Source: Liolophura sinensis
Taxonomy: Eukaryota > Mollusca > Polyplacophora > Chitonida > Chitonidae
Assembly: GCF_032854445.1 (NCBI RefSeq)
Contig: NC_088296.1
Span: 21,877,853-21,941,852 of the forward strand
Reading direction: 5' to 3'
DNA length: 64,000 nucleotides
A model generated the notes under the pieces. That model was given only the letters and a program-made list of their open reading frames with translations, did no database searches and had not been told where the DNA came from. Positions 54,480-64,000 of the stretch are shown one piece after another (the first letter of the stretch is position 1; each line of letters starts with the position of its first letter). The position numbers and the translations under genes are program-made.

Positions 54480-54905
54480 TATTAAGCTGCCGTCCTCACC
54501 AGGTCGGAACTTTCTCATTCACTAAACGGTGTATCGATGATCTGCTGGTTTTAAACAATCCATATATAGCAAAGGTTATGGAAGATATTTATCAACCTTC
54601 GCTAGATTAAAGAGAAACCACAGACTCTCCAAATGCTACATCTTATCTGAAGCTATATTTGTACAAAGACCAAAACGGTTTCCTCTCTCGCAGACTTTAG
54701 CACAAGAGGGATAGTTTCAATTTTGACATTGTAAATTATCATTACTTGGACAGCAATGTACCGAAGGGTCCTGCACATGGCGTGTACATATCTCACTTTC
54801 TTAGATCATGCGTGGTGTGTGGCAATCTCAATGAACGTCACTGCATAATTACTAGTGTCGAAGTTATCCCATCATACACCAAGTTTTATGTTCTACAATG
54901 AGTAC
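54480..54905 (+). pseudogene. Retroelement reverse-transcriptase C-terminal fragment
   Basis: Broken frames read SFTKRCIDDLLVLNNPYI (a YxDD-like box with Cys for Tyr), KETTDSP-like, ATSYLKLYLYKDQNGFLS, DSFNFDIVNYHYLDSNVPKG and HGVYISHFLRSC. This is the conserved region after the catalytic box in a retroelement RT group common in invertebrate genomes. I cannot place it in a named clade with certainty. A diverged inverted copy is at 57,600-57,905. Confidence 0.65.
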
Positions 54906-56445
54906 AATTCTCTGGTAAAGTAAATATGGATAGAGCGTCCAGAATCTTTGGCCCTCTACTTCATGATTGTGTCTACTTCCGCTTAATCCGAGACTAGGAA
55001 CTGCATATTTTATCGGGTTGAATAGGACCACCACTTTTGGATATATAAATATTTGCAGTCAAAGTCTTGAAACTAGTAACTATACAAATAAAACCATTGC
55101 CAGACTGACTCTAAGTGATATTTCAGTAATACCATGTCAGTCTGATATCATGACAGAAACCAGAAATTTTTATTATGACCTTTATGACCTTTAAGTAGAA
55201 ACGATGAATTCTTGAATGTGGACCGCCATGATGTACTTGACAGTTGCGACACGTCTGTTCTTAAGCTGAGGCTGTTATGTCAGCATTACTTGAAGGGGAG
55301 ACAACTCACGCACAGGGATTGGAAAACTGAAAAAAGGTAAAGGCCAGGGTGTTTCTGCCTTTGCAACTGATTTCTTTAATTCTTCTGAGTAGATATGGGT
55401 GTATTATTTATTTGAACTATAAATACATGTTTTAGGAAGGGAGAACTTTCCAGTTCTATGAAAGATGGCTTTATTTCTTTATTTTAAAGGGAGATAAACA
55501 GTGTGAATTCTTTAAAAAGGCGATGAAATACACTGTTGAAGAGTGTGTATAAGGTCGCTTTATTGAGGAATTTCTGGCAACAATAACCAAATGCCCCCCT
55601 TGTATACATGAAAGACGTTTGTGATGTGGAAGAAAAATTATACGTTTGTCAAACTTTGAGCACAGCCTATAATTGTTTCAATACAATATACTCATTGACT
55701 TTGTTCTATGGAACGTCTTCTGTTTTACACTCCAAGAGACGAGAATCTTTTCTTCCAATTCATACCTGTATATTTCTGAACATTCTACAGATTGTCTGCT
55801 AAGAGAAAGAATGCGGGAAGTATAATTCCATTTTTGAGAAAATCATGCCTTCCACTGTCATATTGTGATAGATCAGTAATGACATCACATTCTGACATGA
55901 TTTGAGAAACTAGACACCAAGTAGAGATGATAAATTATTGAATGTTGACCTCCAGAATTGACAGTTTCTGTCCCTAAGTTAAAGACTGACATGTGGGCAT
56001 CATTTGAAGAGGTGATACCAAGTGAGGTGTCGAGGTGTTGAATGCCCCTGAGAAAATGAAAAATAAATAAATGTTACAACTTCAAAATCGATAATAATAT
56101 CGGGTGTTTCTGTTATCATAGCAGATCTGTTACAGTAAATAATTTTGGCAGTACCTCAGGGAAAGTCGCAATGTCTTGTCACCGAAGAATTTAGCAATTT
56201 TAGGAAGATACTAGCTTTCTTAGAGGGAGGCATTTCACAACTAACACATTTCCAGTCTGTTTTACCAGTACCAAATCTGCACGTACATCCTGAAAGCCTG
56301 AAAGTTCAGTGCTAACTAACTTAAATTTTTGATCGGTTTGGGGATTAATCTTTCCACAGAGCTGTAGTTGTGACAGTTCCAGATGGATCAGTAATAACAT
56401 CACAGTCTGATGTATTCAAGATAATACCTGAAAAAGGTATTCATT

Positions 56446-56540
56446 TTATTTATTTGATTGATGTTTTACGCCGTACTCCAGAATCCTTCACTTATAGAGC
56501 GACAGCCAGCAGTATGGTGGGAAGAAACCCAGAGCACATC
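56446..56540 (-). mobile_element. SINE family A, 3' part
   Basis: TTATTTGATTGATGTTTTAC, CCAGCAGTATGGTGGGAAGA. Confidence 0.8.
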
Positions 56541-56761
56541 AAAAATCCTTGAAATTATCTTGAGGCTGAGGCGTTTATTTGCCAGTAGTTCCATGACGTC
56601 TTCCCACAACACTGTGAATATGAGTCTATGTCTTGGAGATCGTTTTATGGGCAAAAATATTAGAACCCTCTGTCATATCATTGATTATTCAGATTAAAAT
56701 TATATAGACGGCCATCTGTATGATAAAATTCGAAAAGGCTTTTCACTATGTTTCATGGTGT

Positions 56762-56915
56762 TTTATATTTATTTTTTTTTTTTTGTGTTTTACGTCGTAT
56801 ACTCAAGAATATTTCACTTATACGACGGCGGCCAGCATTATGGAGGAAGGAAACCGGGCATTGCCCGGGGAAAACTCACGACCATCCGAAGGTTGTTGAC
56901 AAACCTTCCCACTGG
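56762..56915 (-). mobile_element. SINE family A, 3' part
   Basis: TATACGACGGCGGCCAGCAT through GACCATCCGAAGGTTGTTGA. Confidence 0.85.
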
Positions 56916-57599
56916 TGCTTTATAGATTTAGTGGTTACATATTTTTAGTTTTCAATTTTTCTTGTATTTTCAAAACTAAATTATTAAATTAATAGTGTAG
57001 TTCTGAATAAAAAACTGCTTGTGAATAGTAAAGCTATTTTTGCGAGAAACTCTCTAGTGTGAATGTCCTATTGGTAGCTTTTCAGTGTTGCCTATAATTG
57101 TAAATTACCTTCTACTTTGTTTTGGGAATATTGTATTCTATTCAAGGCTATTTGAGACGAAAGGCTTGTCTTCCAACTGATACCCGATGTCAATTATGGA
57201 GCCCTCCTTGTTGTGTATTTCAGAATGATCTGTACATTGTCTGCTGAAAGAATTATGCGCAAAGTACAATGGTTTTTTTTTTAAGAAAAATATGCCTTAC
57301 ATAGTCAACCCTGAGAAACGATGGGAACAGGATTTGAAAAGAAATTTCAAAAGTGGCAATTCAGTTCAACACGATGCCGCTCATAGCAGTGGGTTAAGCA
57401 AAATTAGACACAATCACGAAGCACATCGCCAGAGATTCTGGAGTTTACCAGAGATTCTGGACGCTCTGTCCATATTTACTTTCAAGAGAATTATACTCAT
57501 TGTAAAACTTAAGAAGCTTGGAGGGAAGGCGTTTGATAGAAAAACCTTGACACATTAGTTTTTGCAGTAATGTCTTGATTGGAATCGCCACACAAAAGG

Positions 57600-57905
57600 T
57601 AAGAGATGTACACGGCATACGCAGGACCCTTCAGTATAATGCTGTTCAAGTAATGATAATTTACGGTGTCAAACTTGAAACTATCCCTCTTGTCGTAAAG
57701 TATATGAGACAGGAAACCGTTCTGGTCTTTGTACAGTTATAGGTCCGGATAAGACGTACCATCTGGAGTGTCTGTGGTTTCTTTTAAATCCAGTGAGGGT
57801 GGGTAATATCTTTCACAGCCTTTTCAATATATGGACGGATTAAAGCCAGCAGGTCATCGTTGTACGGTTTGGTGAATGAGAAAGATCGGGCCTGGTGAAG
57901 ATTAG
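57600..57905 (-). pseudogene. Inverted second copy of the RT C-terminal fragment
   Basis: On the minus strand it is collinear with 54,494-54,800, for example TTTCTCATTCACCAAACCGT, GAAACCACAGACACTCCAGA, GAGGGATAGTTTCAAGTTTG and GTAAATTATCATTACTTGAA. It has several stops and shifts. Confidence 0.65.
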
Positions 57906-58069
57906 TGCTTAATAGAGTTTCTGCATAATTATAGTCTTCATAAGAGAACAGCTATAGGTCAGCCAAAAGTCGGGCACAATTTCTACCGATTGGAATATAT
58001 ATACACTGTTGATATATGGTTTCCCCGAAATGCTAACTGATCATTTGAATAAAGCAGAAATAAGGCGAG

Positions 58070-60240
58070 AATGGGACAACGATGCCTGGATAAGCTTCCT
58101 AACATCTAATGCGAAAGGTGTAATAATTCTTTTGAGTTCAAGTTTTAGACGTACTAATACATGACGTACATGTACCAGTAACACTATTCAGCCTTTATGG
58201 CTCAAATGGAGATAGACCTAGTTTAAATAAAGCAACACCTAGTTTAAATGAAGATAGACCTAGTTTTTATAATGGAATCGTGGAAAAAATTAATCAAATA
58301 GCAAACTCTTTTGTTATTATATGTGGAGGATGGAACTTTTAATGGATTCAAATAAATATACCAAAAAATTACATAAATACCAACAACCCTAGAGCCCGAA
58401 AAAGAGTAATGAATATTATCAAGGAACAAAAATATGTGAATGTCTGCCGTGCATCATATCAACTAGAGAGAAAATATGCCTGGCGACGTAAAAATCATAA
58501 AAAAATAGGCCAGGTTATATTTTGTCCTGATATTTTTAATATATCCACAAAAGCCGAGATTATCCCAGGCTATCGTGGCAACCACTGGGCTGTTAGATTA
58601 AGATGTAAATTTGTTAACTGAGACAGAGGAAAGGGTTACTGGAAACTAACAGGGTCCTGGTCTGAAAGATCCTTAATACATTAACCCAGTAAAATGTTGT
58701 ATAAAGCAAACTATCGACGAAAACATACCTCTGCCATATTGTAGAAAAAAATCTCCTAAATATCCATAGATCCTCAGTGATCAGCTTTTTTGGAAGTTTT
58801 ACTCGTGAAAATAAGAGGAGAAACTATTAATTACTCATCACTGAAGAAAAGAAAAGAAACGCTACGAGAAAAACAAATTGAACAAGAAATAAAAAAAATT
58901 GAAAACGAGATACAGACGTACTTTTTACAAGTACACGATACACTAATCGAACAGCTTTAAAATCAAAGTTTGAGGAAATAAGACACAGAGAATTAGAAGG
59001 CATTTGGACTAGAATGAAATTAAAATTGTAAGTGGTGAAAGACCAGTAATTATTGTCGTTAGAGAAGAGAAATTATACTAATAGACTTATCTAAACTTAT
59101 CAAAATTGACCCTAGACAACGGAGGTGACTGAACAAAAACAAGAGCACCTACAGGGCCTCAACAAATAACAACTCAGAAGACTGACAGATATCATGGCGC
59201 AAACACAAGGATTTATAACTATGGAAGAAATGACTAACTGTTTGAAGAGTATGAAAAACGACAAAAGTCCTGGAAATGATGGATTTTCTGTAAAATTTTA
59301 TAAAATGTTTTGGAAAGAGATAGGATACGTTGCTCTCCGATTGGCCAATGCTTTTACTAAAGATGATAAGTCAGTCTCTCAAAAACAAGGCCTAGTAAGA
59401 CGTATCCCGAAACCTAACAATCCCAGACATAAGGTGAACAACTGAAGACCTATTACTTCAAATTCATTTATAAATTAATGAGTGCCTGCACAGCAAATAG
59501 ACTTAAAAAGGTCTTAACGTCTTAATGTATGAAGACCAAAGATCTTTCATACCTTGTCGATACATTTAAGAAAATGTACGTCTGATTTATGATATTAGGT
59601 TTGAAACAAAGGACAAAGATATTCCGAGGTTAATCTTATCATTTTTTTTTCAAAAAGCATTTGATTCCATTTCTTGAAATTTTATTGATGAGGTTTTATA
59701 AACAATGCATTTTGTACAAGATATAACAAAATGGATACTTCTCTTTCAAGATAACATATCCACGGAAATTCTTCAAGATGGCAGCATCTCCTCATGCTTT
59801 CATATTTGCAGAGGCTGCAGACAATGGGGCCCTATCTCTCCATATATATCTTTACTATAGGCCGAAATACTTGGTTGTATGATCAGAGATAATAGCAATA
59901 TTAAAGGTATATCAATTAACAGCACTGACCAGAGGCTAGATCAATATGCCGACGGCACCCAAGTAATCTTTGGCGAATCAGAAGTCTTTCATAGAAACGT
60001 TGGCAAGTTTGAATCTTTTTAACATTTACTCGGGTTTAAAAGAAAACATTGAGAAAATCAAAGCTGTTTTAATTGGTTGCCATTCTGCTTTACAAATGAA
60101 GCACTGTCAAAATATAAAAATAGACTGGGCAACAGATTTCAACAAGTTTAAAATAAATTTTTCAAATACAGATTTTAATAATATGTGGAAAATAAACTAC
60201 CGGTGCTCTACCGGAAGTCTCTACCGGAAATGAAGACTGC
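58070..60240 (+). mobile_element. Degenerate L1/Tx1-like LINE fragment
   Basis: The endonuclease C-terminus appears first: NNPRARKRVMNIIKEQKYVN, then YAWRRKN and ADI/EIIPGYR. The RT follows: LKSMKNDKSPGNDGFSVKFY, KMFWKEIG and VSQKQGLVRRIPKP near 59,194-59,445. After frame breaks come FFKKHLIPF, DGSISSCFHICRGCRQWGPI, INSTDQRLDQYADGTQVIFG (YADG in place of the catalytic YADD) and the start of the following domain. The order and wording fit the L1/Tx1 type of LINE. Stops and frameshifts make it inactive. Confidence 0.8.
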
Positions 60241-60295
60241 AGACTGCACTATACGGTCACGTGCTCTACCGGAAGTCTCTACTGGAAATAGAAAC
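60200..60295 (+). repeat. Short tandem duplication
   Basis: GTGCTCTACCGGAAGTCTCT plus ACCGGAAAT occurs at 60,203 and again at about 60,261, directly after the LINE fragment. Confidence 0.8.
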
Positions 60296-60611
60296 CACGC
60301 CATCCTCGTCATATATTTTCTAAAGGAAGGAGTTCAACTAAGTACTGTAAGTTGCTAACAGAATATAAGCGAAATATCATAGAAACAGTAGGATATATAC
60401 GATGTTGTAAAGCCCACTGCTTAAATCCGACATTTCACCGGAAAATGTGCAAGTCTACACTTGATTCTACCTTTGTCCTCATTTTTTACAGAACGATAGC
60501 CAGCTCATCAAGATAATCCTCAAAACACACGGAATGTGCAGAGTTTTTCAAAATTATTTAGGCTATTTCTGCAATATTTTACTTTCAGAATTTTCCTTGT
60601 TACTTTCTGTT

Positions 60612-60852
60612 CTACATCGTTCTTAGATAAACAATACTCGTTATGATGTCTATGTGTGGGAGAGAAACCACTGGAGAGTTAAAATTAACCACTTTGCCAA
60701 TGTGTTCAGTTACTATTCTGTCACGTGAAATATCTTGGTGCATGCAACTGATAGATGTGGCGTCTCCCTCACAACCTATAGTCTTTCGCTTGCGCTGTCT
60801 CTCAAAGTCCATATACATGTAACATCCATCTAAGACATACGAAACTGAGGAC
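60612..60852 (-). CDS. Possible exon, weakly lectin-like
   Basis: A minus-strand acceptor TTTTTTTGTTTTCAG|GGTCC precedes an open frame with DGCYMYMDFERQRKRK, then TIGCEGDATSISCMHQ and a tail ending LRTM*. The CEGxxxxISC wording recalls the start of SUEL-type (galactose/rhamnose-binding) lectin domains, but the later hallmark YGR is missing. The frame needs a phase-1 upstream exon, which I could not identify. It may be a terminal exon of a gene running in from the right, or a chance frame. Confidence 0.35.
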
Positions 60853-61023
60853 CCTGAAAACAAAAAAAATACCTGACAGATTTTAATTCTTGCAGTTGCA
60901 GAGATATAGCAGTTGTGACAAGTTCATTTAACATAGTTGACCGTTTTTCTCACCTGAATCTGTATTACAAATATTTGCAACGTTATACCATTGTAAACGG
61001 ATTCCAGGTCTGACATTTTGATT

Positions 61024-61300
61024 TTATGCACACATGTAGCACGGTGATATTTTATGTACATTCCTTGTATAATGAGGTTTATTTTGTTCAAAAATGATGG
61101 TTGTCTGGGAATCACATGTTAAGTGGTTACGCGAAAAACCTTCCTTGTAGCAAATGGTTTTTCTTCGTGAAATATGTTTATTCACGACGCATTTTTCAAT
61201 GAGCGTTTTCCCGGTGCTACATGCACATCTATGCTTGGGGGACACAAAATACATTTTCTGTATTTGTGAACCTTGTCTATAATATATGCAATCGATGGTC
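61024..61300 (-). CDS. Cysteine-rich open frame, possible exon
   Basis: A 92-codon minus-strand frame with ten cysteines (HRCACSTGKTLIEKCVV, KTICYKEGF, HLTCDS, SPCYMCA*). It is unusual in composition, but its start is not supported: no ATG, and the acceptor candidate TATATTATAG is in an uncertain phase. An alternative frame crosses a strong donor, ATTCAG|GTGAGA, at 60,954. Possibly part of the same gene as 60,612-60,852. Confidence 0.25.
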
Positions 61301-61309
61301 ACACAATTT

Positions 61310-62000
61310 CAAGAGGTTGTTTTAGATTTACTGTGTATTTGTAAAACAAAAGTTAAAATGTTAGTAATGGTATCTAGTAGTGTTTAAGTATACATGCAGG
61401 ATCATGGGGCATTTACTACTGAATGACAAAAGGTCAATAAAATACCATGTAACAAGACAGAGGTTGCAACATTATCTTGCTTACCTGATTAATTCTTTTC
61501 TATCGAAACGGGTAAGCGTCTAGTGTAGAAAATATCTTGTGAATATCTGCATATTTCTGTGGATATCATAGAGGAAAACTTTGTTATTCATGATGTGTAT
61601 GAACACTTGACACTTGTATATAACTCTTGTTCTGTATTGTTTGAGGTGCATTCGTCAACCATGCTGACTTATCTTCCTTGGAGTACCGTACTACTCTGAG
61701 ATAAGATAGTCGCCAGATTAAGTCATTCAATCATTGTTCCTCTACTAAAAGACACTGGTGTTTAGTCAGAAAATAGTGCCATCCATCGATGCAAAGCTCC
61801 ATGAGTATCAAGGAAAAGCACATCTTTACGCAAAAGCCGGGTCACTTAACATTAATCACTGCGGATGAATAACCAAATATCACAATATATGCTGTCTAAA
61901 CAGGCGTTCGTATATCAACCGTCAACTCATAAGGACGTTCCAGGTCCATAATCGCCAGATATGCCAACGTAGTGTAACTGCGTCTACTATCTAAGCATTT
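61310..62000. other. AT-rich, nothing recognised
   Basis: No frame, repeat or promoter I can support. Confidence 0.4.
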
Positions 62001-62009
62001 ACGTTAACA

Positions 62010-62110
62010 GCCAGATTAATAACCTAATTGGGGTAAATTGACAAGAGGTCCGATTTTCGGCTTCTTTCGTGTGACCACTTACCAACTAACCCTATCACGT
62101 CCGCACTGAA
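62010..62110 (+). repeat. Interspersed repeat, family D, partial
   Basis: ACCTAATTGGGGTAAATTGA, CAAGAGGTCCGATTTTCGGC and TGTGACCACTTACCAACTAA. Confidence 0.5.
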
Positions 62111-62394
62111 TTACCTCCCTTGCATCACTAAAGCACATATCATGTAAAGTGGGATCGGTGTAAGCCTACACACACATGTACTTCTTGAAGAGATATTTAG
62201 ATTTCCTCAGAGTGGCTGAAAAATTATACCAGCGGCTGTTTAGATTACTTCACAAAATTGAAGTTTGCTTTGAAGGTGGATCTTCAACTAGCATACCCCG
62301 CTTCAACTTCAAGATTTGACTTTAGCCATATTCACACGCCCCACCTAACCACATTTTACTCCTCAAGCAGTTGAAGAGTGCATTTAAGGGAGGT

Positions 62395-62925
62395 TGTTCG
62401 CTAGAGCCTTAATATAATCACAACAAAACACCTTTGCCGTGGTAGTGAATAAGTATTCAAATCAAACCAACAGCATCTTCCTGAGAGTGAAAAGTGGACA
62501 AGGGATATGTGCAACAATTCTAAAGCAGCAAGAAACTATTTAAACAACGTTTAAATGCATGGAAATGTGTCATGTATTTAAGCACCAGTAGGTTTGTTGT
62601 CAAAAGCATATATATTATAAGAATCAAATGATGATTTGGCATTCCCATGGTGTGCTAATCCATAAGTATTCAAAACACCAAGAGCACCTTTTAGAAAGTG
62701 AAAAGTTGAAAAAATGAGGGAACATGTATTGCAATTAAAAATAGCAAGAAACTTCTTGGAACTAGACTGCTTTGATTCAATACAAACAACATTTTCCTGA
62801 ATTTGTGAGAAAATAGGCTTTGGTTAAACATTTCAAAATATTAATACACTAGTGCATTAGTGAGTATTAAAAACACACCAACAGCATCTTCCTGAGAGTG
62901 ACAGATGATTGCACTACTGACATTC
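62395..62925 (+). repeat. Three diverged direct repeats
   Basis: AAGTATTCAAA(T/A)CA...ACCAACAGCATCTTCCTGAG at about 62,451, AAGTATTCAAAACACCAAGA at 62,663, and AGTATTAAAAACACACCAAC plus AGCATCTTCCTGAGAGTGA at 62,863. The first two continue AGTGAAAAGT and AGCA(A)GAAACT. Spacing is about 200 bp. Confidence 0.55.
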
Positions 62926-62929
62926 TCTG

Positions 62930-64000
62930 TAAGGATTACAGTGCTATTTCATAAAAATATAATGTACCCAGCATACGAGAATTCCACAGCAATTTCCATA
63001 TTTGTACTTTAACGATCAAAAAATAACCCTGTATTTACTGGCTCCAAAGCACATTTTACCTTTAAACCTCTAAAAGACATCCTGTGGCACAAAATAAAGC
63101 CTTCTCAAGTCAATACAGATTTTTCTTGAGATTTTTGGTAAGGCTGTGCTCGTTTACAATTACATGATAACACTTTTTTGAGAATCAAATCTACTGATTT
63201 ACGCAATGTCATCTGATAAGACAAAGTTCTATCAAGAGCCCACTAAAAACTGCATTTTCCTTACAACAATTATGCATTCCTAATTACATGGTAGAAGACG
63301 AGAATTACTAACCATGATCTGTCTGATCGTCTGCGACTGTAGCGGTCGTAGGTAATTAGCAATGCTGTTCTAAGGAACATAACTCTTAGGTGTTAAACAG
63401 TAGGAGAATCCCGCAACATGTGCATTGCCACTGAGTAAAACGATCGTTGAGACTGGATGTACGCCAGATTGGTCGTCTCGTCTGTGTTACAGGTAAGATT
63501 CAGAGGTCATCTGCCCCTCGGTAACACACCGTTTAGTTCTTGTTGGTTTGTAGTTCCTAGCTGATCTATAAAAACTGATATAATGCGGTTAACTTTGAAG
63601 ATATTTTTGGAAGAATAGTTGATAAATCTAAATAATTTGTCTCGTTTCGTCTTTGTTAGACCATAGGAAGGGCAACACGACCAGGAAGATGGCGTAATCT
63701 GCGTCTTAATTACGTATACAAAAGCAATCATTCAATATATTTTGACTACAGACAATGAATGAGGATTATGCAAAATAGCGGTTACAAAAAAAAACATTGA
63801 TAGCTAATAAACTTGAGCTAATCAGCCCAGAAATGTCACGGAGATCTCCGAAGACCCCAGTCATCGACAATGACGTCAATGATGCGGTCAGTATAACCGG
63901 CATTTTGACATGCACTTGAGTGAGTGCGTGCTTGAAGGGAGAACTTCTGGGTTACGCGTTCTGTGACGTGTTCTGTCTCGCTTAGAAAGACTGGAAGACT
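62930..64000. other. Nothing firm to the window end
   Basis: One 74-codon minus-strand frame (63,507-63,731) without domain or splice support. AT-rich otherwise. Confidence 0.4.

Larger units (their letters stand above)
55118..57310 (+). repeat. Cluster of diverged direct repeats
   Basis: A block with GATCAGTAATAACATCACAG and CTGAT recurs at about 55,118, 55,868 and 56,385. A second block (TGCCTATAATTG, TCTTCCAA.TGATAC, CATTGTCTGCTGA) at about 55,660-55,860 recurs at about 57,085-57,300. The pattern suggests old local duplications of a retroelement region. Confidence 0.5.

Noticed and set aside
59940-59990. Active LINE catalytic site
   Set aside because: The motif reads YADG, not YADD, and the frame is broken on both sides, so the copy is inactive.

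Overview
The window is animal nuclear DNA, most probably from a mollusc or another lophotrochozoan. Genes are split into short exons with GT..AG introns. There are no bacterial-style operons. Much of the sequence is interspersed repeats, above all tRNA-derived SINEs of a kind familiar from molluscan genomes. The organism call is an inference from repeat style and gene families, not a sequence match.

Left part (1-28 kb). At about 480-4,225 there is a decayed DIRS-like tyrosine-recombinase retrotransposon on the minus strand, with Gag, RT/RNase H and recombinase remnants, inverted termini and an internal complementary region. Small palindromic MITE-like elements follow at 5.5 and 7.4 kb. A 48-bp minisatellite lies at 8.4-9.4 kb. 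A minus-strand partial gene with a hydrophobic leader exon and one V-type immunoglobulin exon lies at 10.3-11.2 kb. From 11 to 28 kb I see mostly SINEs and tandem arrays: an approximately 30-bp array at 19.5-20.1 kb, a tandem segmental duplication at 20.7-23.1 kb and a 1.8-kb 23-bp array at 23.7-25.5 kb.

Centre (28.5-37 kb). The most interesting gene is on the minus strand, from 36,874 down to 28,580. A signal-peptide exon is followed by four exons that each encode one copy of the same Thr-rich plus six-cysteine module. Splice sites are good, and the exons sum to an in-frame 266-residue secreted protein. I do not recognise the family. The second module shows a local frame anomaly, and the last exon has a 62-bp tandem duplication across its stop codon.

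Right of centre (37.5-52.6 kb). Fourteen plus-strand exons encode most of an SLC5-family sodium/solute symporter of the SMCT/SMVT type. The N-terminal exons are missing. One donor is GA instead of GT, one exon carries a 1-nt frameshift, one junction is out of phase and one exon has an in-frame TGA, so it is probably a pseudogene unless the assembly is poorly polished. Minisatellites appear to have grown out of two of its exon/intron boundaries. A fold-back element made of 109-bp hairpin units sits in its first visible intron.

Right end (53-64 kb). This part holds retroelement debris: two inverted reverse-transcriptase fragments, a degenerate L1/Tx1-like LINE, and low-copy direct repeats. There are also one or two possible minus-strand exons near 60.6-61.3 kb, one with a weak galactose/rhamnose-lectin-like motif.

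I saw no rRNA, no convincing functional tRNA gene and no CRISPR array. The tRNA-like promoters present belong to SINEs. The two good genes look functionally unrelated and are arranged head to head around 36.9-37.5 kb.
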